From JADKCL01 sp046329055 (GTDB lineage: Bacteria; Bacteroidota; Bacteroidia; J057; JADKCL01), in assembly GCA_046329055.1 (NCBI GenBank), contig JAXLVK010000002.1, forward strand, positions 1 through 64,000: 64,000 bases of DNA. Direction: 5' to 3'. Positions 43,206-53,100 of this stretch are shown here, piece after piece (the first letter of the stretch is position 1; the number at the start of each line of letters is the position of its first letter). Below the pieces are notes generated by a model, which was not told the origin of the DNA, did no database searches, and worked only from the letters and a program-made list of their open reading frames with translations. The translations under genes and the position numbers were made by a program.

Positions 43206-45203
43206 TCAGTTCTGCTTGACGAAGCGGAGGGTCTCCTCTCCGGCAGCAGTACGGACACGAATCAGATACACACCTTCAGCGCGGTCGGAGAGGTTCAGGT
43301 CCATGCGCTGAGCGGCGGATGCCGTTTCAGTGTGGATGATCTTGCCAGTGATGTCCATCACTTGCAGTTCCACTTGCTCAAGCGTGGTGCCAAAGCTCAG
43401 CGTGACGCGGCCGGTGCTGGGGTTCGGGTGAAGCAGGACAGTGGTGCCAAGAGCCTCGGACATGCTCACAACCACGGAGCAGGAAGAGGTGTCAGAGCAG
43501 TTGCCTTGGGTCACGATCACAGCATAGTTGCCGTCCACGGAGGGCTGGAAGCTCTGGTTCGTGGCACCGGAGATCGGGGCGAAGCTGTTGTCGCAATCCA
43601 CCCACTGGTAGGTCGCGCCAGATTCGGAAGAGGTGATGACGCCTCCGCTGACAGTCGTGCCAGTGTTGATCGGAGCGGCTACCGTGAGGATAGTGGTCAC
43701 CACGGAGTCGCAGCCACCGCCATTCAGGAGGACATCGGTGTAGGTGCCGGATGTATTGTAGGTGCTGCTGCCCACAGTCACGGACTCGCCATCGCAGATG
43801 GAAAGCGTCTGGGTGCTGGAGTCGTCCACGATCACGGTGATGGTGAAGCTGCAAGTGTCGGTGTTGCCATTGGAGTCGTCGGCTTCGAAGACCAGCGTGG
43901 TGCTGCCAGAAGCGAAGACGGAACCGTTGGTGGGGCCGCTCAGTTGGTTGATGTTGACACTTTGGCAAGCATCGGAGGCGGTGGGGTTCTGGAAGGTGAC
44001 CACTGCGCCGCAGGTGCCGGGATCATTGCTGACCGTCATGTTGGTGCAGATGATTTCAGGCTCGGTGGTGTCCATCACGGTCACGTTGAACATGCAGGTG
44101 TCGGAGCTGCCGAGGCTGTCCACGACGGTGAAGAGGTTCGTGGTCGTGCCCACAGGGAATGCGCTGCCGCTGGCAAGGCCGGAGGTCATGCTGGTGTAGG
44201 TCGGGCCGGAGCTGATGGGGGTGATGATCACCTGGCCGTTGCCGGTCTGGAAACCAGCAGCGTTGACTTGGTTGGTGCCGATGTTGTAGGAGCCACCGCC
44301 GCCGCCGCCGGTAAAGGGTTGGCTGCCGCTGGTGCCGCCACCGGAGTAGCCGCCACCGCCACCGCCGTTGCCGCCCGTGAACCAGCCTGCGCCGCCGCCG
44401 CCGTAGCCGCCGAAGTCATTGTTGTTGCCAGTGCCGCCGGCGCCGCCATTGAGATAGGACTTGCCATTGTTGTTGGCGAGGCCCTGGCCAGCTGTGCCGT
44501 CAGTGAGGAAACCGCCGCCGCCGCCGCCGGAGCCTGTGCTCGCGCCGCCGCCATTGCCATTGGTGCCACCTGCGACCAGTCCATTGGCGCTAGCCGTGCC
44601 GGAAGTGGTGATGGTGGCATTGATGCCGTCGCGGTTGGAGCCGCAGCTGCCGATGTTGTTGGTGGCGCCACCGCCGCCGCCTGCGACGACGAGGGGCACG
44701 TTGCCAGTGCGAACCACGAAGGAGCCGCCGCCGCCGCCAGCGTCAGAGCCATTGGTCAAGCCTTGCTGACCCACCATGATGCTGATGACTTCACCGGGAG
44801 TCACGGAGACGTCACCGCGCATACGGGCACCCAGACCACCTGTAGCTGCGCAAGTGGTCGTGACGGATCCGCCTTGTGCACCACGTGCATCGATGCGGAG
44901 GAAGGAGGTGCCAGGAGGAACAGTGTAGGTCTGCAAGCTACCCGTGTAGTTGAAGGTCACAGGAGTGCCTTGGCTGATGCAGACGTTGGTGTCATTGGGG
45001 GCAGCGTAGGTTACGAACGCCGAGCAAACAGTGTCGGAGGCGTAAGCGATTACGCTGGGGGGACAAGTGATGGAGACGCAGGGAATCCCCGCCAAGGGGC
45101 TGGGATTGGAGCCGCCACCATTGTTCATTCCCTGCCCAAAAAGTAAGCCTGTCGAGGTGCAGAGGGCAATACCAAGTGTTAACCGTTGTAAAAATTCGGT
45201 CAT
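43206..45203 (-). CDS. Glycine-rich secreted protein with HYR-like repeats and type IX sorting domain
   Basis: The 665-residue protein has a signal peptide (MTEFLQRLTLGIALCTSTGLLFGQ) and a low-complexity glycine-rich region (about residues 130-310) with runs of Gly, Asn and Ser (GGYGGGGAGWFTGG-type) within a fold like the glycine-rich domain of ALK-type proteins. Two or three HYR-like beta domains follow (TCMFNVTVMDTTEPEI, DTCSFTITVIVDDSS), then a segment shared with adhesion-type proteins, and a C-terminal sorting domain (LLHPNPSTGRVTLSF to FVKQN). It is a likely type IX cargo for surface attachment. The start at 45203 is preferred; the frame extends to 45260 without a better signal. Confidence 0.85.
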   Translation of the reverse strand: MTEFLQRLTLGIALCTSTGLLFGQGMNNGGGSNPSPLAGIPCVSITCPPSVIAYASDTVCSAFVTYAAPNDTNVCISQGTPVTFNYTGSLQTYTVPPGTSFLRIDARGAQGGSVTTTCAATGGLGARMRGDVSVTPGEVISIMVGQQGLTNGSDAGGGGGSFVVRTGNVPLVVAGGGGGATNNIGSCGSNRDGINATITTSGTASANGLVAGGTNGNGGGASTGSGGGGGGFLTDGTAGQGLANNNGKSYLNGGAGGTGNNNDFGGYGGGGAGWFTGGNGGGGGGYSGGGTSGSQPFTGGGGGGSYNIGTNQVNAAGFQTGNGQVIITPISSGPTYTSMTSGLASGSAFPVGTTTNLFTVVDSLGSSDTCMFNVTVMDTTEPEIICTNMTVSNDPGTCGAVVTFQNPTASDACQSVNINQLSGPTNGSVFASGSTTLVFEADDSNGNTDTCSFTITVIVDDSSTQTLSICDGESVTVGSSTYNTSGTYTDVLLNGGGCDSVVTTILTVAAPINTGTTVSGGVITSSESGATYQWVDCDNSFAPISGATNQSFQPSVDGNYAVIVTQGNCSDTSSCSVVVSMSEALGTTVLLHPNPSTGRVTLSFGTTLEQVELQVMDITGKIIHTETASAAQRMDLNLSDRAEGVYLIRVRTAAGEETLRFVKQN

Positions 45204-45229
45204 GATAACAGATGTGTTGATTTTAGGTG

Positions 45230-45280
45230 AATTGGAAAAAATGAAAAACCTTCCCCTCAAGTTGGGGCAAGAGGGGAAGG
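45230..45280 (-). terminator. Intrinsic terminator of the GIY-YIG-like gene
   Basis: CCTTCCCCTC (45249-45258) pairs perfectly with GAGGGGAAGG (45271-45280). On the minus strand the stem is followed by TTTTTCATTTTTT. It lies about 45 bases past the stop at 45325. Confidence 0.8.
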
Positions 45281-45324
45281 CAAAATTAGCCTAAATCGGC
45301 TTAATCTACAATTAGGCGTGGGGT

Positions 45325-45720
45325 TTATTCAGCTCCGTCCATGTCTTGCGACGACGGGTTGGCCTCCTCCATGTGCACATAGTTGCATCCAGGATAGGGG
45401 CAGCTGAGGTTTGAACCCCGGGGCGGGTGCGGGTGATGACCAGCATTGTCAATGGTGCCCAAACCCTTGTGCCAGAACATGCACTGCCACTGATAAGCGT
45501 CTGCCGCATCGGAGCATTGCATGAACTTGAAGTAGTGGTAGTGCGGGCTACGGACATAGTCATTCAGCACATCGTACAACCTCACATCCGACCGACCGAT
45601 GAATGCAGGGGCGCCCATGTTGGTGCGGTACAAAATGAAGATGCCTGCCGAAAAAGGAACCTTGGCGGATGCCAACCTTGCGAGGGGGATCTTTACCGGA
45701 CTTAATTGATGAGCTTTCAT
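45325..45720 (-). CDS. Small GIY-YIG-nuclease-like protein
   Basis: The 131-residue protein (start MKAHQLSPVKIPLARL) has AGIFILYRTNMGAPAFIGRSDV (GIY/YIG-like, about residues 26-47), a HYHYFKFMQC segment, WQCMFWHKGLGTIDN and a C-terminal NLSCPYPGCNYVH. This pattern resembles small stand-alone GIY-YIG-fold proteins with a His/Pro-rich tail. The exact GIY triad is FIL/IGR here and the catalytic Glu is uncertain, so activity is not assured. No neighbour suggests a pathway. Its own terminator follows. Confidence 0.5.
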   Translation of the reverse strand: MKAHQLSPVKIPLARLASAKVPFSAGIFILYRTNMGAPAFIGRSDVRLYDVLNDYVRSPHYHYFKFMQCSDAADAYQWQCMFWHKGLGTIDNAGHHPHPPRGSNLSCPYPGCNYVHMEEANPSSQDMDGAE

Positions 45721-46048
45721 ACGTGTGTTGGAATAAAAGTGAACAAAAACGCACACGATTTCGTGTGTAAGAACTCCTGAAAAACCGGGGCCTGTTGAAC
45801 CCCATCAAACGCGTGTGCGATCCAAATACTGAAATCAAGTTAGTGATTAATTCGAAAATCGCAACAATTTTTTATGTCCATTTTTGGTTGTTGTTCAGGC
45901 ATTTATGGGAAACTTAGCCGCAAAAATTAGGAAGATAAGTTGCTGGAGGTAAGGTAGGGGTTTATTTGAGACCCACGAAATACCTCATTTCCGGCGAGCC
46001 TGTGGCAATTCGCGCGTAAGTGACTGTCTATCTGGGATAGGAAGAAAG
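45721..46048. other. 328-base gap without a gene
   Basis: This AT-rich stretch separates two minus-strand genes. It contains a small ACACGA/TCGTGT stem at about 45752-45767 and a second CGCGTGTGCGAT-like copy near 45819, but no ORF of note and no clear promoter box. Confidence 0.5.
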
Positions 46049-46435
46049 TCAGGGAGGGGTTGGCTCCGCAAACGCCAAAACATGGCCATCGGGATCCGAA
46101 AAATATCCAACAGTATGACCCCAGTTCCTCGGGGAGGGTGGGCTGACCAGTTTGGCACCCATCGCCACGGCCCGCTCCCAATAGGCGCTCGCCGATTCCA
46201 CAAGCAAATACAGCTCTGCACGTGGGATTCCACTGCCTTCTGCGGGATGTCGCAGCTCCGGGGTGATGATTCGCGCGATTCCTGCCTCAGGCATCAAACC
46301 CAGTTTGCAGCCCGTTCCCAGGTCAAATTCCGTCATTCCAGGTACATCCACGATTGGTGAAATACCTAGCACTGCTTGGTAAAAATCACGGCTACGGCTT
46401 TGATCCTGAACGAAAAGGATGAACTCGGGCTGCAT
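46049..46435 (-). CDS. VOC-family (glyoxalase/dioxygenase-fold) protein
   Basis: The 128-residue protein shows two beta-alpha-beta-beta-beta units of the VOC superfamily: FILFVQDQSRSRDFYQAVLG (about residues 5-24), MTEFDLGTGCKLGLM, AELYLLVESASAYWERAVAMGAKL and GYFSDPDGHVLAFAE at the end. Members include glyoxalases, dioxygenases and antibiotic-binding proteins; the function here is unknown. The C-terminal Glu of the metal site is in place but the usual first His is not. The start at 46435 is chosen over 46471 because it gives the standard length. It is close to the SWIM gene stop (8 bases). Confidence 0.75.
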   Translation of the reverse strand: MQPEFILFVQDQSRSRDFYQAVLGISPIVDVPGMTEFDLGTGCKLGLMPEAGIARIITPELRHPAEGSGIPRAELYLLVESASAYWERAVAMGAKLVSPPSPRNWGHTVGYFSDPDGHVLAFAEPTPP

Positions 46436-46442
46436 GGAATTC

Positions 46443-48242
46443 TCAATAGAAATAGCTGTAAGAATAAGCATGCCTGCGGCGAATCTCCTTTTCAGCGGAT
46501 TTCATGAACTCGTGCACGACCATGGAGCTGCTGAACTTGGCCGAAAAGCCCTTGAAGTACTCCAGCGTCTCCTCAATGGAAGTGCAAAGGCTGATCAGAT
46601 AGGCGATTTCTGAGAGGTCGAACTGCGTCAGGCGGACTTTGTTGGTCATGGCCTCATCGAGCTGCGACTTTAGCAACTCACCGAATCCCTTGGGTTCGAA
46701 CTTCGCCAGGCTCCTCGCCAATGTGCTGTACCGCGAGACCTTGTAGCGCTTGAGAAATTCCAGCATCCCAGCCCAGTCCTCACCGATTGCAAACAATGCT
46801 AACAAGGCCGTCGGATTGGGGTGTGTACGCACCGCAATGGCATCCGCAAGGATCGTCCGTTCCTTTACCCAGCGGTCTGTTCCGGCGATCTCCTTGATGG
46901 AGGCCAAGACGAGCAATCCGGAAGAAACATTCTCGTGGTAGGCCTTCAGCCGGAGTTCGACTCGCCCATCCAAGTCCCCCTTCGCCTCCAGGACCTTGTC
47001 TTTCAGCTCCATCCATGGTGCCTTGCCGTGGCCATAGTATCCGCTGTGGAGTTCCATGCCCCGGTTCGCCAGCCTCAGTGCCTCGTCAAAATTCCGGTCC
47101 GCAATCGCTTCGTCGATACTACTTCTTAGGAAGAAAGGCAGCTCGCGGTACTTCTTCGCGAAGTCCTTGGACGCCTGCTCACCGCCCACCCTGCGCACCA
47201 TCTCCCAATGCACCTTGATCTCATTGTCATCCGCCGTCAGGATGACATCGTTGAACATCGCATTGATCTCACGGAATTCGGGGCCGTCCTTGCAGATGCG
47301 CGAGGCGAGCAAGATGATCGGCAGCAGTTGGTGGTAGTGTTTCTTCCAGGACTCCCGTGCCATCTTGATGAATTCGACGCGAACCTCCTCCGGCAATTGC
47401 ACCTCGCCGATGCTGATCACCAAGGCTTCACAGGCGACCAGGGTGGAGGAAAAATCCGTTGCCACGAACTGATGCTTCAAATCCCCGATGACGCTGTCCA
47501 GCTTGTCCGCGATCGTGAAGGGCAGCAGGTATTCCTGCAAGTCGATTTGCCGTTTTGCCTCGCTCAGCCATTCCTTGCTCCGTTCGCTGAACTGTTGGGC
47601 ATTCAAGGTTTTGCGTTTGCCCTTGACCGTGATCGCCGCTTGGGTCATTTCAGAAATGCGCTTGCTGACCTCGGCAGGAGTGGAGGCTGGCATCATCTCC
47701 GCGAAATGCGCCTTGAGCCGGATGCCGAAGTTCTTGTCCCGTTTCAGTTCCTCCAGGACAAATGCCTTCAAGTCCTCATGGGAAACGATGGAGAGGATGT
47801 CTGCCGGTGTCTTAGGGGGCTTGGGCTTCTTGACGGCGACCTTTTTGGCCTTGGGAGGCTCAGGTTCGGCACCGACCTTGGGGCGGCCACGCCCCTTGGC
47901 GGGTGCCTTTTCCTTGGGCATCTTGCCGGACCGAGAAGCGACACCCTCCGGGAATTCCCCGCTCTGCAATGCGAAGATCAGCGCGATCACATGCCTGCAA
48001 ATGCCGTTTCCGGACTCTTCACAGGCGCAATCCGCATTGGTGACCACCTCATTCTGGATGACGATGCTCGGCTCCAGGGACAGGTCACCATCCTCGACAT
48101 AGGCGAAAACCTTACCCTTGCCCAAGCTCCGAAGGTCCTCGACCTGCCCCCGCTCAAAGATCGCCAATCCTCTCTCCAGCGGCTCAGGCCGCACATGGAG
48201 CTCGAATTCATTCAGAGGGATGCGCATGGGGGAAATTTCCAC
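46443..48242 (-). CDS. SWIM zinc-finger protein
   Basis: The 599-residue protein has the SWIM signature CACEESGNGICRH (CxCx7CxH; Cys72, Cys74, Cys82, His84), which binds one zinc and is associated with DNA or protein binding. A basic Lys/Pro-rich linker (about 105-145) follows, then a long helical region with TPR/HEAT-like periodicity (about 150-590). No catalytic domain is evident. An ATG five codons in (48227) is an alternative start. It lies next to a small AT-rich ATPase/nuclease-like unit but reads at the local high G+C, so it is not clearly part of that unit. Confidence 0.75.
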   Translation of the reverse strand: MEISPMRIPLNEFELHVRPEPLERGLAIFERGQVEDLRSLGKGKVFAYVEDGDLSLEPSIVIQNEVVTNADCACEESGNGICRHVIALIFALQSGEFPEGVASRSGKMPKEKAPAKGRGRPKVGAEPEPPKAKKVAVKKPKPPKTPADILSIVSHEDLKAFVLEELKRDKNFGIRLKAHFAEMMPASTPAEVSKRISEMTQAAITVKGKRKTLNAQQFSERSKEWLSEAKRQIDLQEYLLPFTIADKLDSVIGDLKHQFVATDFSSTLVACEALVISIGEVQLPEEVRVEFIKMARESWKKHYHQLLPIILLASRICKDGPEFREINAMFNDVILTADDNEIKVHWEMVRRVGGEQASKDFAKKYRELPFFLRSSIDEAIADRNFDEALRLANRGMELHSGYYGHGKAPWMELKDKVLEAKGDLDGRVELRLKAYHENVSSGLLVLASIKEIAGTDRWVKERTILADAIAVRTHPNPTALLALFAIGEDWAGMLEFLKRYKVSRYSTLARSLAKFEPKGFGELLKSQLDEAMTNKVRLTQFDLSEIAYLISLCTSIEETLEYFKGFSAKFSSSMVVHEFMKSAEKEIRRRHAYSYSYFY

Positions 48243-48355
48243 TGAAACAGAGGACGACGGGAAAGGATTTTTCCACAGAGGCTAGGCTAGGCCGAGGTCT
48301 TTGAGGATGACTTGTACCATGGGCTCATTCCTTGCAAGGATATAAGCTTCGGACA

Positions 48356-48817
48356 TCAAGGGATTTCATACACACACTGACTGTTTTTCACAATCAAATC
48401 TCGTCCTGTATCTCTTTTAAAGAGAGAAATGGCATCTCTTACTTTTTGATTCGAGCCAGAGGGAACCGCACTTGAAATGACAAATGCCCTGATCGAATCT
48501 TTTGAAATGGTGGTCTTAGCCCGAAAATGTCTGATGGTCACAAGTATCTGCTCAATAGCCTTGAGAATATCCGTGCCCTTCAATTCTACAAATAGAAAGT
48601 GCTTTTCAGGGCAAATATAGAAGGCGAAATCACACTTGCTCACAGTGTGATCCGCAATCAAGCATCCATCCACTTTGATTTTGCAAAGTGTTCTTTCCCC
48701 CTTTCTGGTCCACTTGATAGTGAATTTTCGCTTGTTTTCCTCTACGACAGTACCGTCAGAAAAACAGTCTGCGGCATTTGGAAAAATGTCTCGCTTGAGG
48801 TCGGAACAGCAACTCAT
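48356..48817 (-). CDS. Small PD-(D/E)XK-like protein, partner of the AAA ATPase
   Basis: The 153-residue protein contains KCDFAFYICPEKHFLFVELKG, with Asp63, Glu78 and Lys80 spaced as in PD-(D/E)XK nucleases (D-x14-E-x-K), then a helix (ILKAIEQILVTIRHF) and the strand RAFVISSAVPS. Its start overlaps the ATPase stop (ATGA, 48814-48817), so the two are translationally coupled. The G+C content is lower than in flanking genes. Fold assignment rests on the motif only; it could bind nucleic acid without cutting. No signal peptide or membrane segment is present. Confidence 0.55.
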   Translation of the reverse strand: MSCCSDLKRDIFPNAADCFSDGTVVEENKRKFTIKWTRKGERTLCKIKVDGCLIADHTVSKCDFAFYICPEKHFLFVELKGTDILKAIEQILVTIRHFRAKTTISKDSIRAFVISSAVPSGSNQKVRDAISLFKRDTGRDLIVKNSQCVYEIP

Positions 48818-50127
48818 ATGTATTGAATGTCTGTCAGGAGGTCAAATTCTTTGCCAATTTCAATGCTGATCTCATCAATTGCTGACGATCCAAGTGTGCG
48901 GAACTCATGGTTGAGAGTGGATCGGCAGGTACCTTTGTCAAAATAGTAGCATGATACACGATCCCAATTGATCCATTGTTCTTTAGGGACAATATTCTTG
49001 ATTTCTTGCTCTCTTTCGGGGTGAGCGATGAATGCATTTTGTGCTTGTATCAAATTGTCAAAAACCGTTAGCACATATGGACTGTGAGTTGTTATTAATA
49101 ATCTTGTATTTAAGTAATTCACACACTCAACAATATGCTGTAGCAGATGTTTTTGGGTTGTAGGATATAAATTCAATTCAGGCTCTTCAATCACCAGATA
49201 TCTTTTGAGGCTATCATTCCGACTTCGATAATTATTTAATACCACAATCAGGGGCACAATTGATTGAAAACCACTGGATGATTGCTCTAGCTTCAATTTT
49301 TGTTTTCCGATTCTGAGCCAGCTGGCCCCTTTCTCATTCAAATAATCAGCATTCAGGAATTCAATTGGAAGCTGCTTTACATTGTTTCTTGATAATTCGT
49401 ATTCAGAGCCAAATGTCTTGATGCACTCGGGTAAGGAGACGTTATTCCTGAGAAGCCCCAAGATGCTATTCCCAACCATTGACATCAAAATCCTCTCTGC
49501 TGGAAAATATAGTGGCTCCCTTAGTTCGGTAAGTGGTCTATTTTTGAGGTTAACTTGCTCTAGAAATTCACGTGATTCACTGTCTTTTGCTGTATATAGA
49601 TTGTGAATTCTTTCCCATAGACCAGAGTCCAAAGCTTCGAGGTCTTTTTTGTAGTGGTTGCCCAACTGTGACAGGCTTTCTCTCTGCTCACCTTCTGGGA
49701 CAAAAAACTTTAATGTGTTGAGGGCTAGACCCAGTGATATTCGTGAGGTATTTGAAGACTCTGAAGAAGCGAAAGGAACTTGCCATAGACCATCAATCCT
49801 TCCTAGGGCCAATGGCATATTCTTGAAATCAATGTTTGTTCTAATGTCAGAAAAAGTCAATTCGAAGAATAGATCGTCCCAGAAATAAGAAATCCTAGTT
49901 GCCTTTTTTAGTGTAAAATCGATGTTGTAATCCTGAAATTTTTTGCTCCAAAAATCTCGAGAGTTGCCTAGAAGCAGGAATTCCACAGACTTGAAGATGG
50001 AAATCAGTTTTGCAACGGTGCTTTTCCCGCTCGACGTAGTTCCAATTAGAATAGTATAATCCTTTACCTCAAGAGTAACATTCTTGATTGGCCCGAAATT
50101 CTTAAGGACTAATTTCTCGATAACCAT
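48814..50127 (-). CDS. AAA-family (OLD/AAA_15-like) ATPase
   Basis: The 437-residue ATPase has Walker A GTTSSGKST (residues 29-37), an ABC-like signature LEQSSSGFQSIVPL (about 280), Walker B YLVIEEPELNLYP (about 310-322) and an H-loop LLITTHSPYVL. There is no TOPRIM or other fused domain, unlike OLD nucleases. Such stand-alone ATPases often pair with a small effector, as with PtuA in Septu or the ATPase of Gabija-like systems. Here the effector candidate is the overlapping 48356 gene. The start is ATG 50127; a GTG at 50154 would overlap the IcmF stop. The gene is markedly AT-rich compared with its neighbours. Confidence 0.85.
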   Translation of the reverse strand: MVIEKLVLKNFGPIKNVTLEVKDYTILIGTTSSGKSTVAKLISIFKSVEFLLLGNSRDFWSKKFQDYNIDFTLKKATRISYFWDDLFFELTFSDIRTNIDFKNMPLALGRIDGLWQVPFASSESSNTSRISLGLALNTLKFFVPEGEQRESLSQLGNHYKKDLEALDSGLWERIHNLYTAKDSESREFLEQVNLKNRPLTELREPLYFPAERILMSMVGNSILGLLRNNVSLPECIKTFGSEYELSRNNVKQLPIEFLNADYLNEKGASWLRIGKQKLKLEQSSSGFQSIVPLIVVLNNYRSRNDSLKRYLVIEEPELNLYPTTQKHLLQHIVECVNYLNTRLLITTHSPYVLTVFDNLIQAQNAFIAHPEREQEIKNIVPKEQWINWDRVSCYYFDKGTCRSTLNHEFRTLGSSAIDEISIEIGKEFDLLTDIQYI

Positions 50128-50150
50128 TGTGCAAGGATAAGGATTTCCGA

Positions 50151-53100
50151 TCACATATTCCGCCGATACTGCCCGCCCACCTCGTAGAGCGCCCGCGTCA
50201 TCTGACCCAGTGAGCAGACCTTGCCGGCTTGCATCAAGGCATCGAAGATGTTCTCGTTCTTGATGGCGGACATTTGCAGCGCACGGAGTGCAGCCTTGAT
50301 GGCCTCCGCGTTGCGCTTTTGGAGGGATTGGATGTCACGGATTTGGCTTTCTTTCTCCTCAACGGTGCTGCGGATGACCTCCTGCGGGATGATCGTGGGG
50401 CTGCCTTCGGCACTGAGGAAGGTGTTCACGCCAATGATCGGCAGCTCGCCAGTATGCTTTTGCATCTCGTAGTAGAGCGACTCCTCCTGGATCTTGCTGC
50501 GTTGGTACATGGTCTCCATCGCGCCGAGGACGCCGCCGCGGTCGGTGATGCGCCGGAATTCCGCCATCACGGCTTCCTCCACGAGGTCCGTCAGTTCCTC
50601 GATGATGAAGCTGCCTTGGAGGGGGTTCTCATTTTTCGCCTCGCCCAGCTCCTTGTTGATGATGAGTTGGATGGCCATGGCGCGGCGCACGCTTTCCTCG
50701 GTGGGAGTGGTGATCGCCTCGTCGTAGGCATTGGTATGGAGGGAGTTGCAGTTGTCGTAGATCGCGTAAAGGGCCTGCAACGTGGTGCGGATGTCATTGA
50801 AGGCGATCTCCTGGGCGTGGAGCGAGCGGCCGCTGGTCTGAATGTGGTACTTCAGCATTTGGCTGCGCTCGTTGCCGCCGTACTTGTTCTTGATGGCCTT
50901 GGCCCAGATGCGGCGCGCGACCCGACCAATCACAGCGTACTCGGGATCCATGCCATTGCTGAAGAAGAAGCTCAGGTTGGGCGCAAACTCGTCGATGTGC
51001 ATGCCCCGGCTCAGGTAATACTCCACGAAGGTGAAGCCATTCGCGATGGTGAATGCCAGCTGGGAAATCGGATTCGCGCCTGCCTCCGCGATGTGGTAGC
51101 CGCTGATGGAGACCGAGTAGAAATTCCGGACGTTGTGGTCAATGAAGAATTGCTGGATGTCGCCCATCATGCGCAGGGCAAATTCCGTGGAGAAGATGCA
51201 GGTGTTTTGGGCCTGGTCTTCCTTGAGGATGTCGGCTTGCACCGTGCCGCGGGTCGTGCTCATCGCCTCAGCTTTGATCTTGGCATAGACGTCCGCTGGG
51301 AGGACTTGGTCGCCCGTGACTCCGAGCAACATCAGGCCTAGGCCGTCGTTGCCCTCAGGCAGGTCGGCGCGGTATGTGGGGACGGGTTCGCCCTTGGCGG
51401 CATAGATCGCTGCGATCTTAGCCTTGACCTCGGCCTCGAGCCCATTCGCCTTGATGTATTTCTCGCATTGCTGGTCGATGGCCGTGTTCATGTAGAATGC
51501 CAGCAACATCGGCGCTGGGCCATTGATGGTCATGGACACGGAGGTCGAGGGCTTGCAGAGGTCGAAGCCGGAGTAGAGGCGCTTGGCGTCATCGAGGCAG
51601 GCGATGCTCACCCCGGAGTTGCCGATCTTGCCGTAAATGTCCGGGCGGTAATCGGGATCCTCACCGTACAGCGTCACCGAATCGAATGCCGTGCTCAGGC
51701 GCGCAGCGGGCATGTCCAGGCTCACGTAGTGGAAGCGCTTGTTGGTGCGCTCGGGGCCGCCTTCACCTGCAAACATGCGCGTAGGGTCCTCGCCCGTGCG
51801 CTTGAAGGGATAGACGCCAGCGGTGTAGGGGAATTCGCCCGGAACATTCTCCCGCAATGACCAACGCAGAATCTCGCCATAGTCGCGGAAGCGCGGCAAT
51901 GCGATCTTCGGCACCTTGGTATGGGACAATGACTCGGTGAAATTCGCGACCTTGATCTCCTTGCCGCGGACCTCGTAGGTGAAGAATTCGCCTTGGTATT
52001 GCTTCTTTTTGACTTCCCAGCCGTTGAGGATGTCCTGGCTCTCGGCGGCAAGTCTGCGGCGGGCATCGTCACGCAGATTGGCCAATGCATCCACGGAAAT
52101 GCCTTCGAGGCCGCCTTGGGCTTGGAGGTGGGCGATGGTGCCCTCAAGGTTGAAGACCGTCGTGGCGACTTGGCTTTGGTCCTTGACCCACTTTTCGTAG
52201 CGGTCATTTTCCTCAGCAATCTCAGCGAGGTATCGCGTCCGGTCCGGCGGGATGATGTAGATTTTCTCGCTCATCTCGTCGCTCGCCGCGAACTTGGAAT
52301 GCAGGTCGGACTTGGTCTTGTCGGCGATCGTGTTCATGACCGCACGGTAGAGTTGGTTCGTGCCGGGGTCATTGAACTGTGAGGCGATGGTGCCGAAAAC
52401 GGGCATTTCCTCGGTCTTCGCATGCCACAGGTTGCGGCTGCGTTGGTATTGCTTCTTCACGTCGCGCAGGGCATCGAGAGCGCCGCGCTTGTCGAATTTG
52501 TTGATGGCGATGAGGTCGGCGTAGTCGATCATGTCGATCTTCTCGAGCTGCGTCGCTGCGCCGTATTCGGGGGTCATGACATAGAGCGCCACGTCCGCCA
52601 CTTCCGTGATTTCGCTGTCGCTTTGTCCGATGCCCGCCGTTTCCACGATGATCAGGTCAAAGCCTGCCGCCCGGAATACCTTCACCGCCTCGTCCACGGA
52701 TTGGCTCATGGCGATGTTGGCTTGGCGGGTGGCCATGGAGCGCATGTACACACGGCTGTTGAAGATGGCATTCATCCGGATGCGGTCGCCGAGCAATGCA
52801 CCGCCCGTCTTGCGTTTGCTGGGGTCCACGGAGAGAACGGCGATGGTCTTGTCCTCAAAGTCCATGAGGAAGCGGCGCACGAGTTCGTCAGTAAGGGAGC
52901 TCTTGCCTGCCCCGCCTGTGCCTGTGATGCCGAGGATGGGGATGACCCGGTCCTTGGGTTGGCGCGTCTCGACGGCGGCCATGAAGGGCTTGCCGAGGTT
53001 GGGATCGTTCTCGACGATGGTGATGATGCGCCCCACGAGTCCATGGTCACGCGCTGTCATCTTGTCCACCATGCTGGGATGGATGGAGTTGAGGTTGGCG

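Noticed and set aside
43185..45146. 653-codon plus-strand ORF, Ala/Gly/Val-rich
   Set aside because: It is the antisense of the glycine-rich type IX cargo gene; the Gly codon runs create an open frame on the other strand. No start signal or family feature.
50229..51341. 370-codon plus-strand ORF
   Set aside because: Antisense of the IcmF catalytic domain.
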